Source: Melastoma dodecandrum
Taxonomy: Eukaryota; Streptophyta; Magnoliopsida; Myrtales; Melastomataceae
Direction: 5' to 3'
DNA length: 64,000 bases
NCBI GenBank assembly: GCA_029817715.1
Contig: JARUPY010000518.1
Location: forward strand, 1-64,000
The position numbers were made by a program, and so were the translations under genes. Of this stretch, positions 48,593 through 59,600 are shown one piece after another; position 1 is the first letter of the stretch; each line of letters begins with the position of its first letter. The notes under the pieces were generated by a model. It was not told where the DNA came from, searched no databases, and worked only from the letters and a program-made list of their open reading frames with translations.

Positions 48593-49536
48593 ATGATCTT
48601 TCGGAGCACTCGCGCGGGTCTCGCCCTGGCTTTGCTCATGCTCGCGGGGTGTTCCCAGAACACCCTCGAGGAGGGTGACGCCGAGGCGGTGAGCCGCAGC
48701 TTCAACGCGGTCGTCGCGGGATTCTCCCAGCAGCCGGCTCTCGCGAAGGGTTACGCCAACGCGGTTTACCGGGCGGTGATCCTGCCGGAGCCGCGGGAGA
48801 TCGGGGATGATTTCGATCCCAGCGTCCCGCTGCCGCTGGCCACGGATCGCGCGCCGCAGCCCGCGGCGGGCTCGCCGGACTTCATCGCGCAGATCCAGCC
48901 GCGGATGCACCGTGTCGCCGGCCTCGATCCGCAGACCATCGTCGATCTCTACGTCGCCCAGGACAGCGGCTACCTGTCCCGGCAGGAGACCTGGATTCGC
49001 CACTGGCAGGCCCAGGCTCGGATCCGTGCGCGCAACATGCAGCAGGAGATGGAGCGTCGGCGCGGCCTGCTCGACCGGTTCCGCCCGGTGAGGCCGTCCT
49101 ACTTCTGGGATCGCGGGCGGCCCTATCTCAAGCTCACGATGTTCAACCCGCTCGACGTGCCGCTCGATCGTGTGTGGCGATGGACGTCGATCTCTACGAC
49201 CCGAAATCGCCGGACCGCCTCGGGACGTCACCGGTTCAAGGCGTGCTGACCACACCGCTGCAGCCGGGATCCGAGGCGACGATGACGATCGATCTCGGCC
49301 AGTACGAGGGGCTCAACCGGCCACAATTCCGCGCGCTGCCTGAGGCATACCGGCTGCGGATCGCCTTTCGCAATGCATGGTCGGGCCAGACCAGCCTGAT
49401 CGACCAAGATACTTCTGAGGATAAGGTGCAGAAGCGCAGGAACGAGGCTGTCGCCGAACTGTCTTCTCGTATCAGGTCAGCGCGTGAGAACCTGACGCAG
49501 TACCGCGTCCTGTTCGACAAGGATCCCCGCTCCTAA
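48593..49536 (+). CDS. Lipoprotein, about 314 residues (one frameshift)
   Basis: ATG 48593 opens MIFRSTRAGLALALLMLAGC, lipobox Leu-Ala-Gly-Cys at residues 17-20. Helical N-terminal half: EEGDAEAVSRSFNAVVAGFS, LAKGYANAVYRAVIL, HRVAGLDPQTIVDLYVAQDS and QARIRARNMQQEMERRRGLL. An indel near 49175 leads to VAMDVDLYDPKSPDRL, EATMTIDLGQYEGLNRPQFR and a beta-rich end. A TATAAT box lies 31 bases upstream without a good -35. The stop codon overlaps the recJ start (TAATG), an unusual pairing of a lipoprotein with a cytoplasmic nuclease. Confidence 0.6.
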
Positions 49537-51264
49537 TGTTCGATCAAGCGGCAGCGCAGGCGGCTCCGGGTCTGTTTCTCCGGGCGCTCGGGCAGCGCTC
49601 GATCCGGGGGCTGACCTGGCGCGGCCTCGATCACACGCCGGTCGCCGCGGACGTCCTCGCGGCGTTCCTGTCCGTCCCGGGGCTGGTCCCAGGAGGCGAT
49701 CGACGTCGATCTCGACACGGCGCTGTTCGTGGCCTCGTGTCAGCCGGGCTTCCAGCGCGCGGCCAACCTGATCGCGGATGCGATCGAGAACGATGCCGGC
49801 GTGTTCGTGTTCGGCGACTATGATGTCGACGGGATCACGTCGACCGCGATCTGGAGGACGGTGTGCGCCGCCTACGGCGCACGCGCGCACTCGAAGATCC
49901 CGACGCGGGGCGAGGGCTACGGCTTCTCGTGCACGGCCGCCGGCATGCCGAGCGCGCTGCGCTGCGCGCTCCTGATCTGCGTGGATTCGGGTACCGACCG
50001 CGTGACCGAGATCGACCTCGCCAAGAGGGACGGCGTCGTGACCGTCGTGGTCGATCACCACCTTCCGAAGAGCGGTGGCGACGGCGCAGGGGTCTCCAGC
50101 CCGCACGCCCTGGTCAACGGCCACTTCTCGGCCGAGCCGAGCATGCGCCACCTGTGCGCGGGCCGGACAGTCCTACGCGCTCGCGCTCCACGTCCTGCGG
50201 CTCCTGCGCGGGCGCGGTCGTCCGTGCCCGGAGGAGCGCACCGTATCGGCGAAGCTGCTTCAGCTCGCGACGATCGGCACGGTCTCCGACATGATGGAGC
50301 TCGTCGGCTACAACCGGGCCGTCGTCCGGGCCGGGCTGGCGGCGATCAACGCCGATCCGGCCCCGGCGGTGAAGACGCTCCTCGAGGCCGCCGGCGCGCG
50401 CCGCGCCGTCAAGGCGGATACGCTGGGATACGGCGTCGGGCCGATGATCAACGCGGCGGGGCGGTACTCGAGGCCGGACGTCGCCCTCAAGCTCCTGCTG
50501 TGCGACGATCCTCTCGCCCTGTCCGGTCAGATCGTCGAACTTCAGGCGCTCAACGAGCGGCGGCGCAACGAGCAGAAGACGATGCTCGACGAGGCGATGG
50601 AGCGGATCGACCTCGGCCGCCCGATCGCGTTCTACGCCGGCTATGGCTGGGAGAAGGGCCTGGTCGGCCTGGTCGCCGGCGGCGTCATGCAGACGCTCAA
50701 TCGACCGTCCCTGGTCGGTGCCGTCTCGGGGGACCTCATCTCGGGCTTCCGGGCGGAGTACCGACGGGTTCGATCTCGGCCGGGCGGTCATCGCCGCCCA
50801 TCAGGCGGGGGTGATCATCCAAGGCGGCGGTCACGCCAAGGCTTGCGGATTCACGTGCCACGTCGATCAGATCCCGGGCTTTCTCAGATTCCTGGAGGCC
50901 CGGTTTCTCGAGGAGCAGCGTCCGGTCGAGCACGCGGTCGATCTGGTCCTGCATCGGGAACGGCGTGCGCGTCGACGAGTTCGCGGCGCTCGCGCGCCTC
51001 GCGCCCTATGGCCAGGGCTGGCGCGAACCCCGGGTCGCCGTCGATGTTCGCATCCTGGACGCGCACATCATCGGTGAGCGCAAGGATACCCTGCGCCTCG
51101 GCTGCGGCTTCAAGGCGATCGCGTTCCGGGTCGGCCACAACGGTCTGGCGGACCTCGTGAACGCCACCGGCCGGGAGGCGATCCTGATCGCGTCGCCGAA
51201 GGTCGCCGAGTGGCAGGGCGCTAAGCAGCCGGAGATGATCGTTGAGGACGTCATCCTGGTCTGA
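49536..51264 (+). CDS. recJ: RecJ-like single-strand DNA exonuclease, DHH family (frameshifted)
   Basis: RecJ degrades ssDNA 5' to 3' in recombination and mismatch repair. About 575 residues. DHH motifs: I VFVFGDYDVDGITSTA; II LLICVDSGT; III VVTVVVDHHLPKS; then IGTVSDMMEL and the core end GPMINAAGRYSRPDVAL. DHHA1 part: GYGWEKGLVGLVAGGVMQTL, SDLISGF-like strand and GGGHAKACGFTCHVD. The C-terminal OB part has LAPYGQGWREPRVAVDVRIL. Metal ligands look complete. Indels near 49690, 50160, 50765 and 50960. Starts on the last base of the lipoprotein stop and overlaps the next gene by 23 bases. Confidence 0.92.
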
Positions 51265-52093
51265 GCGCCGCCGCGCGCTCGCGGCCGCGCTCGCCGCACT
51301 CGCCCTGTGTTCCGCTGGGGCGAGTGCGGAGTCGATCGAGCGCAACCCCGACGACCCGGCCTCCGTCGAGATGCTTCAGACGCTGCTGCCGCTCTACGAG
51401 AACCTCTCGCGGGCCGGGCAGTTCGCCCTGGGCCAGGGGACGATCGGCTGGGTCGCGGGACGGCCGAATCCGGATCTCGCGACCGACGACGTCTGCGGGT
51501 GCCACTATCTGTCGTCGGGACGGGTGATCAACCCCGATCAGTGCAGTCCGATCGGGGCCGCGGGGAGCGAGGACCTCGCCCGGATCGGGATCATCCGTAT
51601 GGTCGGGTACGACCGCGTCCGGCGGGCTGCGATCCCGGGTGAGGGTTCCGAACTCCAGCGGCTGAACGCCCTGAGCCGCGCCGAGCGGTTCCAGGCCGAG
51701 CTCAAGATCACGCAGATGCTGCGCGATCCGCATCTTGCCATCCTCGCGCCGCTTCCGGTGGCGGATCGGGTCCGGCACTTGGAGATCGGCAAGGTCCCGG
51801 GGGACGCTCCGACCTGGCCGCGCTGCGGCATCCGTGTCAACGAGCGCTCGTTCTCTCCGCCGCCGCAGCTCAACGGATTCGCCGCTCGAGCCCTGCTCTA
51901 TGCCGCGACCCGCTACAACATCGCGGTGAATTACCCGCTCGGACAGCTCAAGCGGGTTTCCGACCAGTATCCGCCGAGCCAGTGGGAGTTGGACCGCAAC
52001 ACCCTCATCGTCCGGTACTACCGGGTGTACGGGCCCAACCCGTTCATCGCTGGACGCAGCGCCCCCGATCCTAGCCGGCCCACAGCTCGATGA
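51242..52093 (+). CDS. Secreted endonuclease I-like protein without the catalytic motif
   Basis: Intact, 283 residues from a TTG inside recJ; RRRALAAALAALALCSAGAS is a signal peptide. The C-terminal 90 residues resemble the end of periplasmic endonuclease I (EndA): CGIRVNERSFSPPPQLNG, FAARALLYAATRYNI, a W-E-x-x-R (SQWELDRN) and YGPNPFIAG, equivalent to G-N-x-N-P-F. The EndA catalytic E-H-V-x-P and its Asn partner are not seen in the middle region (VCGCHYLSSGRVINPDQC). So it may be inactive, or use a different site. Context with recJ suggests DNA handling across the envelope. Confidence 0.5.
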   Translation: MRTSSWSERRRALAAALAALALCSAGASAESIERNPDDPASVEMLQTLLPLYENLSRAGQFALGQGTIGWVAGRPNPDLATDDVCGCHYLSSGRVINPDQCSPIGAAGSEDLARIGIIRMVGYDRVRRAAIPGEGSELQRLNALSRAERFQAELKITQMLRDPHLAILAPLPVADRVRHLEIGKVPGDAPTWPRCGIRVNERSFSPPPQLNGFAARALLYAATRYNIAVNYPLGQLKRVSDQYPPSQWELDRNTLIVRYYRVYGPNPFIAGRSAPDPSRPTAR

Positions 52094-53314
52094 TGTCCTT
52101 GGCGGTGACCAAGGTACCGAAGGCGACGATGATCCCGAGCGAGCTCCCGGCGAGGAAGTTCTGCAGACGCACCGGAGTGCGCCGGTGCAAGGCGGCCTCG
52201 ACCGCGTAGATCAAGATGCGGCCGCCATCGAAGATCGGCAGCGGCAGGAGATTGATCACCGCGAGGCCGAGGTTGAGCAGGGCGATGAACTGCAACCCGA
52301 CCATCCCGGCATTAGGGCTGCGGACCACGTCGCCGGTGAAATGCGCGATGCCGACCGGTCCGGAAAACAGGGAGATCGGATCACCGCCCCGGGCGCTCAC
52401 CGACAGGGGCAGGTTGATCATCGACCACGCCGCGGCGTTCATCTGCGCGAGCGTCATCCCGACGGCGTCCGAGACGCCGTGCGCCTGCTCGCGCTCGAAG
52501 CGGATGCCGTAGGACCGATTGTCCTTCGCCACCGGGACGGTGAGCGTCTGAGTGCTGTGGCTCGCTGCGCGGGTCACGGTCACGGCGTCGGTCTGATTGG
52601 GATCGCCGTAGAGCGAGCCGACCATGATGTCGTCGAAGGTGCGCACGCTGAACCCGTTGATTCGCGACGATGCGATCGCCGGCGTGGATCCCCGCGCGCT
52701 CGGCGGGCCCGCCGGGCACGACGTCGTGGACGACGCTCGGGATGAAGGTGAGGCCGTTCGAGAAGGCCACAACGTAGAACAGGAACGCGACCACGAGGTT
52801 GACCGCGGGTCCGGCGGCGGTGAACGCGATCCGTCGGGCGGCCCCGGCCTCGGCGAGGCCCCCGGGTCCGTCCTCGCTCACGCGGACGTAGCCGCCGAGC
52901 GGCAGCAGCCGCAGAGTCCAAGTGTTGTGGCGGCCGGGGACCTGGAGGACCGCCCGGCCGAACCCGAGCGAGAAGTCGAGGACTTTCAGGCCGACGATGC
53001 GTGCGGCCGCGTAGTGCCCGAGTTCGTGGATGCTCACGAGCGTGAAGATCAGCACGAGGAACGGGATCACCGTGTAGACGACGGTCGCCAGGATCCAGGG
53101 CACGGCCGCCGTCGCGGCCGAGAGCCATGCTGGCCGGCGTCGCGCCCGAAGCCCAGGCCAGGGCGAGGGCGCTGATCAGCGCCGTCGCGGCAAGTCCGAG
53201 ACGCCAGTGCGGGTTGAGCGAGAAGCTGCCCGCCTTCGCCGCACGCCCGGGCTCTGGTTCCGCGGGGTTTGCGGGCCCGGGCATCGCCGGCGCAGCCTGA
53301 TCGATGGATCGCAT
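52071..53314 (-). CDS. Site-2 zinc metalloprotease of the RseP/RIP type (two frameshifts)
   Basis: Intramembrane proteases of this type cut membrane-anchored regulators. About 414 residues. Zinc site: FTLVSIHELGHYAAARIVGL (HExxH). The family's loop LRLLPLGGYVRV and first membrane core AFTAAGPAVNLVVAFLFYVV follow. A PDZ domain has PAERAGIHAGDRIVA, then after an indel near 52665 INGFSVRTFDDIM. The second catalytic part NLLPLPIFDGGRILIYAVEA holds the third ligand Asp. An extra N-terminal helix and a second indel near 53130 precede. Convergent with the EndA-like gene (23-base overlap). Confidence 0.88.
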
Positions 53315-53355
53315 CGTCCGCTCCCGTGCTCCCGCCCGGCTGAGGGTGTTACACA

Positions 53356-53384
53356 CTGTCGTGCCAGTCGGGATCAGGTATAAT
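53356..53384 (+). promoter_or_regulatory. Candidate promoter with TATAAT
   Basis: A perfect TATAAT (53379-53384) lies 17 bases after a poor -35 (CTGTCG, 53356-53361). It points at the gene starting at 53440. The half-site GTCGTGCC overlapping the -35 matches one arm of the palindrome at 47016-47032. Confidence 0.4.
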
Positions 53385-53439
53385 TGACACCGATTCTCAA
53401 TGTTTGATCCGGCCCCCCGGTTCCTTAGGACGTGCCGAC

Positions 53440-53942
53440 ATGGATAGCCCGCGCAACGCCGGTCCCTTCGACCAGCCTCAACCGGTCGCGAGCGATTCGC
53501 GACAGGGCGACGACAGCGATTCGCGCCCGGCGACCCCGGCCCCCGCGGGTCAAGATCTCGCAGATGACCCATCGTTGACGCCGCTCGCGCCGCTGCCCAC
53601 CGGCTTCGCCGCCGGTCTCGACGACCAATACACGGACCTGACCTTCTTCACGCGTCAGGACATCATGAAGATGGCGTTCGACACCGGCATGCGCTTTTAC
53701 CAGCAGCTTGCCATCCGCGATCAGAAGTTGACGCTGTCTGAGAAGCATCATGCCGAGATGACAACATGGTCTTGACCATATGGTCACGAATTTGGCGCTG
53801 TACCTGAACGATACAACGATGGGCCTTGCATTCGCCAAGGCGGAGAAGCAACTTGATCAGCAGGAAGATCCCTGGGTGCTCGCGATCCTGCGCGAGCGCG
53901 CGCGCAAACGCGATGATGGCCGCCGCCATGGGCGGTCCGTAG
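53440..53942 (+). CDS. Unknown protein, about 167 residues (frameshifted)
   Basis: ATG 53440 with AGGA upstream. Acidic Asp/Ser/Gln-rich start (FDQPQPVASDSRQGDDSDSR), then a helical part TDLTFFTRQDIMKMAFDTGM, LAIRDQKLTLSEKHHAEM, and after an indel near 53772 VTNLALYLNDTTMGLAFAKA and LDQQEDPWVLAILRERA. A second indel near 53918 gives NAMMAAAMGGP and a TAG at 53940-53942. No family recognised. Upstream partner of the RecA-like gene, 17 bases apart. Confidence 0.5.
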
Positions 53943-53959
53943 TCTTCGGAGGGTTTTGG

Positions 53960-54519
53960 GTGCACGATCACGCCTCGACGACCGGCCTGTCCGACAACGA
54001 CCGCGAGGTCGCGCGCTTCGTGCGCCAGGTGCCGCGCCCACGCCTGGTGCGGGTCCTCGGTGCCCCGGGCAGCGGCCGGACCAGCCTCGCGCTCGATCTC
54101 GTCGCCGCAGAAGCCGGCATCGATGAGCGCAGCGTCGTGGTTGTGGACAGCCTCGGGCACGGTCTCCCGACCCAGCGCGCCTCACAGCCGCGGTTCGAGA
54201 TGCTGCATGGTCCCGGGCACCGATCTCGACGTCGCCTTCGCCGCGGCGCGCAAACTCGTCGCCACGGGCTCGGTCTCGGCGGTGGTGATCGACGACCTGC
54301 TCGGGCTGGACACGCCGGCGCGCGCGACGGCCGCCGGAACACCTTCAGCGCGTGCGTCTGCTCCAGCGCGCCCTTCGGATTCTGTCCTCGGCCTGCCTCG
54401 CACGCGGGGTGCTTCTGGTGGTTCTCGACCGGGTTTCGCCGATGGGGATCATGGGAACCCCACTCGGCTTCGTCGATATCTTGGCCGCGCCGAGCGCCGA
54501 GGCCGATCTGGCCGCCTGA
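53960..54519 (+). CDS. RecA-like P-loop protein lacking the Walker A lysine (frameshifted)
   Basis: GTG at 53960 preceded by GGAGGG, about 186 residues. It reads VRVLGAPGSGRTSLALDLVA (Walker A position, Arg for Lys), EAGIDERSVVVVDSLGHGLP, then after an indel near 54210 TDLDVAFAAARKLVATGS with VSAVVIDDLLGLDTPA, and after another near 54335 LQRALRILSSACLARGVLLV and VLDRVSPMG. Strand and helix order match the RecA core (motor without the N- and C-terminal RecA domains), also similar to ImuA/SulA-like proteins. Arg is CGG, not a single-base change from a Lys codon. ATPase activity is therefore doubtful. Confidence 0.5.
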
Positions 54520-54523
54520 GCGC

Positions 54524-54772
54524 TCAGACGAAGTTCAACGGCCGGACCCCGCCCCACTCGTCTTCTTCGACATCGTCGTAGCCGACACTCTCGGTCTCGC
54601 TGGCGCGGCGCATCGTCTGGAGCTGCGCGTCGTTCTTGTACGCCGCCTCGAGCTTCGCGATCTGCGCGTCCGTCAGCGGCTCGGCCGTGTCCGGCCCTGC
54701 GTAGAACTCGCTCCCCTCGGGCAGGAATTCCCGTTCGAGTTCCTCAAGCTCCGAGATACGGAAGGTGTCCAT
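54524..54772 (-). CDS. Small acidic protein of unknown function
   Basis: 82 residues, intact: MDTFRISELEELEREFLPEG, then LTDAQIAKLEAAYKNDAQLQ and a very acidic end ETESVGYDDVEEDEWGG. No family recognised. It could be a DNA mimic or an adaptor, a guess from its charge. Convergent with the RecA-like gene (4 bases between stops). Confidence 0.5.
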   Translation of the reverse strand: MDTFRISELEELEREFLPEGSEFYAGPDTAEPLTDAQIAKLEAAYKNDAQLQTMRRASETESVGYDDVEEDEWGGVRPLNFV

Positions 54773-54810
54773 GATCTGCGCGTCTTTCAGGCAGTTTGGT
54801 TGCAGGGCCT

Positions 54811-54841
54811 GATCGGGCTGGGTCTTGTGAATCGCCCGATC
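54811..54841. repeat. 8-bp inverted repeat upstream of the small acidic gene
   Basis: Arms GATCGGGC and GCCCGATC flank a 15-base loop in the 133-base gap between 54772 and 54906. No T run of note on the minus strand. It may be the end hairpin of the long replication operon or an operator. Confidence 0.5.
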
Positions 54842-54905
54842 TTTGGTCGTATCCTGGTGGTTTCATTCCAGATCATTTTGAGGTCTGGGTCAAACCGCTG
54901 AACAC

Positions 54906-56670
54906 TTAGACCTCGACCCCCTGATCGGAGGATTTCGCACGGCGCGTGCGGGTGCGAATGCTGCGCTCCCGGGGCTCGCTCGGGGCATCGTCGTCACGGC
55001 CGAATCCTTCGAGCACGAGGATTCTCGCCGAGGCGATGCGCGTCGGCGTCCCAGGCCGGGCGAGCCGGCCGCCACGCGGCCGTCTCGGGCCATGACCCCG
55101 TCGGGTCCTTCTCCGGGTGAGCCTCGTAGAAGCGTCCGACCGCCTGCGTGGCCATGCTCTCAAATCCGCGCAGGACGATCTCGCTCTGTGCGTGGGCGCG
55201 AACGTCGGCGACCTGCTCGCCGCTCTGCACGGCACTCAGTCCGTCGCTGACTTCGTGCATCGTCCGGACGTCGGCCTCGCGCTCCTCGGCGTGGGCTGTG
55301 GTCATGCCGGCCTGGACAAGGTCCGGCCGGGCGGTCTCCCGCGATTTGACGATCGCTTCCAAGCCCTTCGCGCAGGATCTGCCGCTGGGTCTGAGGATCC
55401 AGAAGGGCGGTCTCGCGCCTGATCCGGACTTCCACGGTCCTCGAGCGCCGCCGTGCGCTCGGCCAGCGCCGCTTCCAGGGCCTGCTGGCGCTCGCGAAGC
55501 GCGACCACCGCCGCGGTGCTGTCCTTGATCGCGCCGATATTCTCGACATACGCGACGAGGCCCTTCAGCATCTCGGGTTCCTTGGCCAACGCCGCCCCCT
55601 CGGCATTGCCCTCGGCGGGTGACGCTGACGCCTGCCCAGCCCCGGACAGCCAACCCGCCCGCGCCGTCGTACCCTGGGGAGTCTCGCTCGCGATGAACTG
55701 GGCCGGATTCTCGAGGAGCCTGTTTACGGTCGCCTCGACGCCTTCGCGCTCGACGCCGCGCTGCAGGGCCTGGAAGTAGCGGTCCGGTTCCCGGACCAGG
55801 CCCAACTCCTCGAGGGCCGTGGCGATGGCGGCGTTGTCGCGCAGGCGCTGCAGGGAGGCGTCGTCCATCTCGCGGACGGCCTGATCGGCCTTGGTGCTGT
55901 TCAGCAGGCGCGTCGCCTTGGCGGCTTCGAGACCGCTGCGCTCCTCCAGCAGCTCGGCGTCGAGCGTCGTGTAGATTGCCTGCTTGTGCTCGGCGCTGAT
56001 CTCGGAGCCCGCGGTCCGATCGATGATCTCCGTGACGTCCGATACCGTCAGCGGCCCCTGTTCCGTCCGGCGCATGATCTCGGCGATCGGCTCCGCGACG
56101 TCGCTGTAATTTCTGTCTGGTCCGAGCGGCCTTGCTCTCGTCCAGGCCGTCGAGATCGACCACCGGGATCTTGGTCCGCTTGGCGCTCTCCATGAAGGCC
56201 TGGTAGCCGTCCTCGGTGAAGATCGTGTCGATCATCACCGGACGCCGCCCGGAGGCGGCGGTCTGGATCGCGGCACCCAGCGCGTCGGCATTGCCGGCGT
56301 GGACCAGAGGTACCGCGGTGCGATCCGGCATGGCTCCGGGCTCGTTTGCCGTGGCCGCGCACCAGCATGCGCATCGCCCGCACCCCGGACTGGGCTCCCT
56401 CCAAGGCCTTTCCGGCCCCGTAGCCGATCCCGTACCCGATCGCGTTGATCCCGACCTGCGAGCCCTTCTGCGCCATGCGCGCCGCGACGTTCCAGGTGAC
56501 GATGGCCGCCGGGGCGGCGGCCATCCACGAGAGGCCCAGGCCGTGAGCCCGGTCGTGATGCTGATGCCCATGGCCCCGTACATCACCGCCTCGCTGACGC
56601 CGGCGAACAGCATCATCCGGACGGGTCGGATTCTCAGGGGGCGCATCGCAGCCTCGCCAGCAGGTTTCAC
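54906..56670 (-). CDS. Membrane-anchored helical protein at the end of the replication operon (frameshifted)
   Basis: About 588 residues from a GTG that overlaps the dnaE stop (GTGA). Two N-terminal membrane segments (MMLFAGVSEAVMYGAMGISI; APAAIVTWNVAARMA), a Gly-rich stretch INAIGYGIGYGAGKALEGAQ, then PVMIDTIFTEDGYQAFMESA. The rest is helical and coiled: LTVSDVTEIIDRTAGSEISA, LEAAKATRLLNSTKADQAVR, LVAYVENIGAIKDSTAAVVA, RERQQALEAALAERTAALE and MTTAHAEEREADVRTMHEVS, ending basic. Indels near 56540, 56350, 56110, 55440 and 55040. No family recognised. A membrane tether for the replication proteins is one possibility. Confidence 0.5.
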
Positions 56671-59600
56671 TCAGAAGAGTGTAGCATCTTCGCTTTTTGA
56701 GTGAAAGCTGGGGCGTCTGCCAGCGGCGTCCCGTAGCCGTTCGGCTCCTTCACCTCGACCTGGATTACGCCCGGGACGGCGCGCAGCGCTCGTCCCAGCG
56801 CGTCGGTCGGATTGACCTTCGAGATAAGCGTGCGGATCTCCGCGCCGTCCCCGCCCTGCCCGGCGAAGTACAGGATCAGCCGATGGTTGCCGCCGCGGCC
56901 GTAATCGCGGATCGCGTGCTTGATCCCGTCGGTGATCCCGTCGACCGATCCCTTGTGATCGCGGTCGATGGTGACGATCACCGCGGCCGGTGCCTTGGCG
57001 TCGGCGGCGGTGGGCAACTCCCAGGATTTCATGATCTTGCCTGTCCGTTTGGTCTCGACGCGCATCACGACGAGCGCGCCCTCCTCGGGCATTCCGTCGG
57101 GCGTGAGGCCGAAGATGCGGGTCCGGCCGGTCTGATCGCTGACGATCATCTCGACGCCCTCCGGGCCGACATCGGCGGGCCGGCGGTCCTGGACCGGGAA
57201 GATCTGCTCGACGAGGCCGAGCACGATCACGGTGGCGTCGATCTCGGCCTTGCGTAGGTTGGCGATCGGCGTGGCGTTGATCTGATAGGCGAGCAGTTTC
57301 GTGCTCGATCGCCGGATGGCGATTGAGCCGAAACCCGATCATCGCGATCTCGCGCTGGATCTCGGTCACGAGGCTGAACGCCCCGTCCCGGGCACGCGGG
57401 GCCTTGCCGCGGGCCTTGGCGCGCTCCACGACCGGTCTGCGCAGACGCCGCTCGGCATCGATCTCGGTCTCGTTGTTGAGGTTGAGCGCGTCGAGCAGCG
57501 AGGGTCCGGATTCGGCCTGCTTTGGGCGTCGACATGGCGTCGAGCGCCAGGACGAGGTCATGGCGCAGTTCGGCCGAGTCGCGGTCGAGCAGGCCTGTCG
57601 AAATGCGCCGGCGCGGACCAGGTTCTCGATCTGCATCTTGTTGAGCTTGCGCCGGAACAGGCGGACGATCGCGTCCCGAGGCGGACGTGAAACGACCGGC
57701 CATCCGAGCGAAGCAGATCTGCTCGGCGGTGGCCGCGCTGATGCCTTTGAGCGCCTTGAATCCGTAGCGGATCGCGCCGTCCTCGATCTGGAACGTGGCG
57801 TCCGAGCGGTTGATGTCGGGCGGCAGGATCCGAATCCCGACCTGCTCGCATTCGCGGACCACCTGCTCGACCTCGGCGGGCTGCTCTCGCTGTCGAGGTC
57901 GAGGTTGGAGCACGCGAATTCGAGCGGGTAATGATACTTCAGGCAGGCGGTGATCCAGCAGATCTACGCATACGCCGCGGCGTGGGACTTGTTGAAGCCG
58001 TAGTCGGCGAACTTCGCGAGCAGGTCGAAGATCTCCGTGGCCTTGGCCTGGGTGATGCCATTGGCGATGCAGCCCTTCTCGAACCGGTCGCGCTGGGCGT
58101 CCATCTCGGCCTTGATCTTTTTGCCCATGGCGCGCCGCAGCAGGTCGGCCTCGCCGAGGGAGTAGCCGGAGAGCAGCTGGGCGACCTTCATCACCTGTTC
58201 CTGATAGATGATGATGCCGTAGGTCTCGTTCAGGACCGGCTCGAGGGCGGGATGGGGATACTCCGTGCTCGCCCGACCAGCCTTGCGGTCGGCGTAGAGC
58301 GGGATCTGGTCCATCGGCCCCGGGCGGTACAGGCTCACGAGGGCGATCAGGTCCTCGAACTGAGACGGCTGGATCTGGAGAAGCGACCGCGTCATGCCGG
58401 GCTGCTCGATCTGGAACAGACGCAGGGTCCGGCCCTGGTTGAGCATGTCGTACACGGCCGGGTCGTGGTACGACAGGTTTGGCGAGGTCGATCTTGAGAT
58501 TCTCGCCGTGGCGCGCCCGCACCCGGTCCCAGGTCTTTCTGGATCACCGTGAGGGTGGCGAGCTTGAGGAAGTCGAATTTTACCAGACCGGTGGGCTCGA
58601 CCGACTTCATGTCGAAGTGCGACACCCGGCCCCTGGTCCTTGACGTACATCAGGGGCGTGTTTTCGTAGAGGTCGTCGTCGGCGATGATCACGCCGGCCG
58701 GCGTGCTGTCCGACCTGGTCGACCACGCCTTCCAGGATCTCGGCGATGTCCATCGCCCGGCTCAGGTCGTGGTTGGCCAGCAGCAGGTCACGGACCTCGG
58801 GAAGGGTCCGCGCGACGGTCGTTTCCTTGAGCTTGCCTCGACCTTGTCGGGAAAGCGCTTCGTCAGGCCCTCGGCCGCGCCCGGACTGATGCCGAGGGCG
58901 CGCGCGGCCGCCTTGAAGGCCCCTTTGCCCTTCTGGCGGCCGTAGGTGGCGATCTTGGCGACGTGGTCCTCACCGTAGCGCTCCCGGACGTAGTCCAGAA
59001 CCTGTCCGATGCGGTCCGCCGCAGAAGTCGATATCGAAGTCGGGCATCGACACGCGTTCTGGGTTGAGGAAGCGCTCGAACAGCAGCCCCCAGCGCAGCG
59101 GGTCGAGGTCGGTGATCTTGAGCGACCAGGCGACCAGCGAGCCCGCTCCTGAGCCGCGCCCGGGGGCCGACCGGGATATCCTGCTCGCGGCACCACTGGA
59201 TGAAGTCGGCCACGATCAGGAAGTAGCCCGAGAACTTCAGCTTTGGTGATGTGCCCGAGTTCGACCTCGAGGCGCTCGCGGTACGCGGCCGGATCGCGCT
59301 CCGGCTCGAGCTTCGCGATGTGCCGCTCCAGCCGCCGCGGCGGCGTCCCGGATCGCCGCGTTCTCGTCGGCGACCCACTTGGCGCTCGGTAGCTTCGCCT
59401 TCTGGTCCTCGATCGTGAAGCGCATCGCGCCGCCGAGCCCCTCGAGGTTCTCGACGAGAGCCGGGGTGTCGCGGAACAGCTGCCGGATCTCGTCGGCGCT
59501 GCGCAGATGGCTCCCGGCAGGCGCGCCCCGGAACGCCGGGTGCTCGATCGGGATGCCCTGCTTCTCGGCATTGTAGATCAGCACGTCGAGCGCCGTGCGG

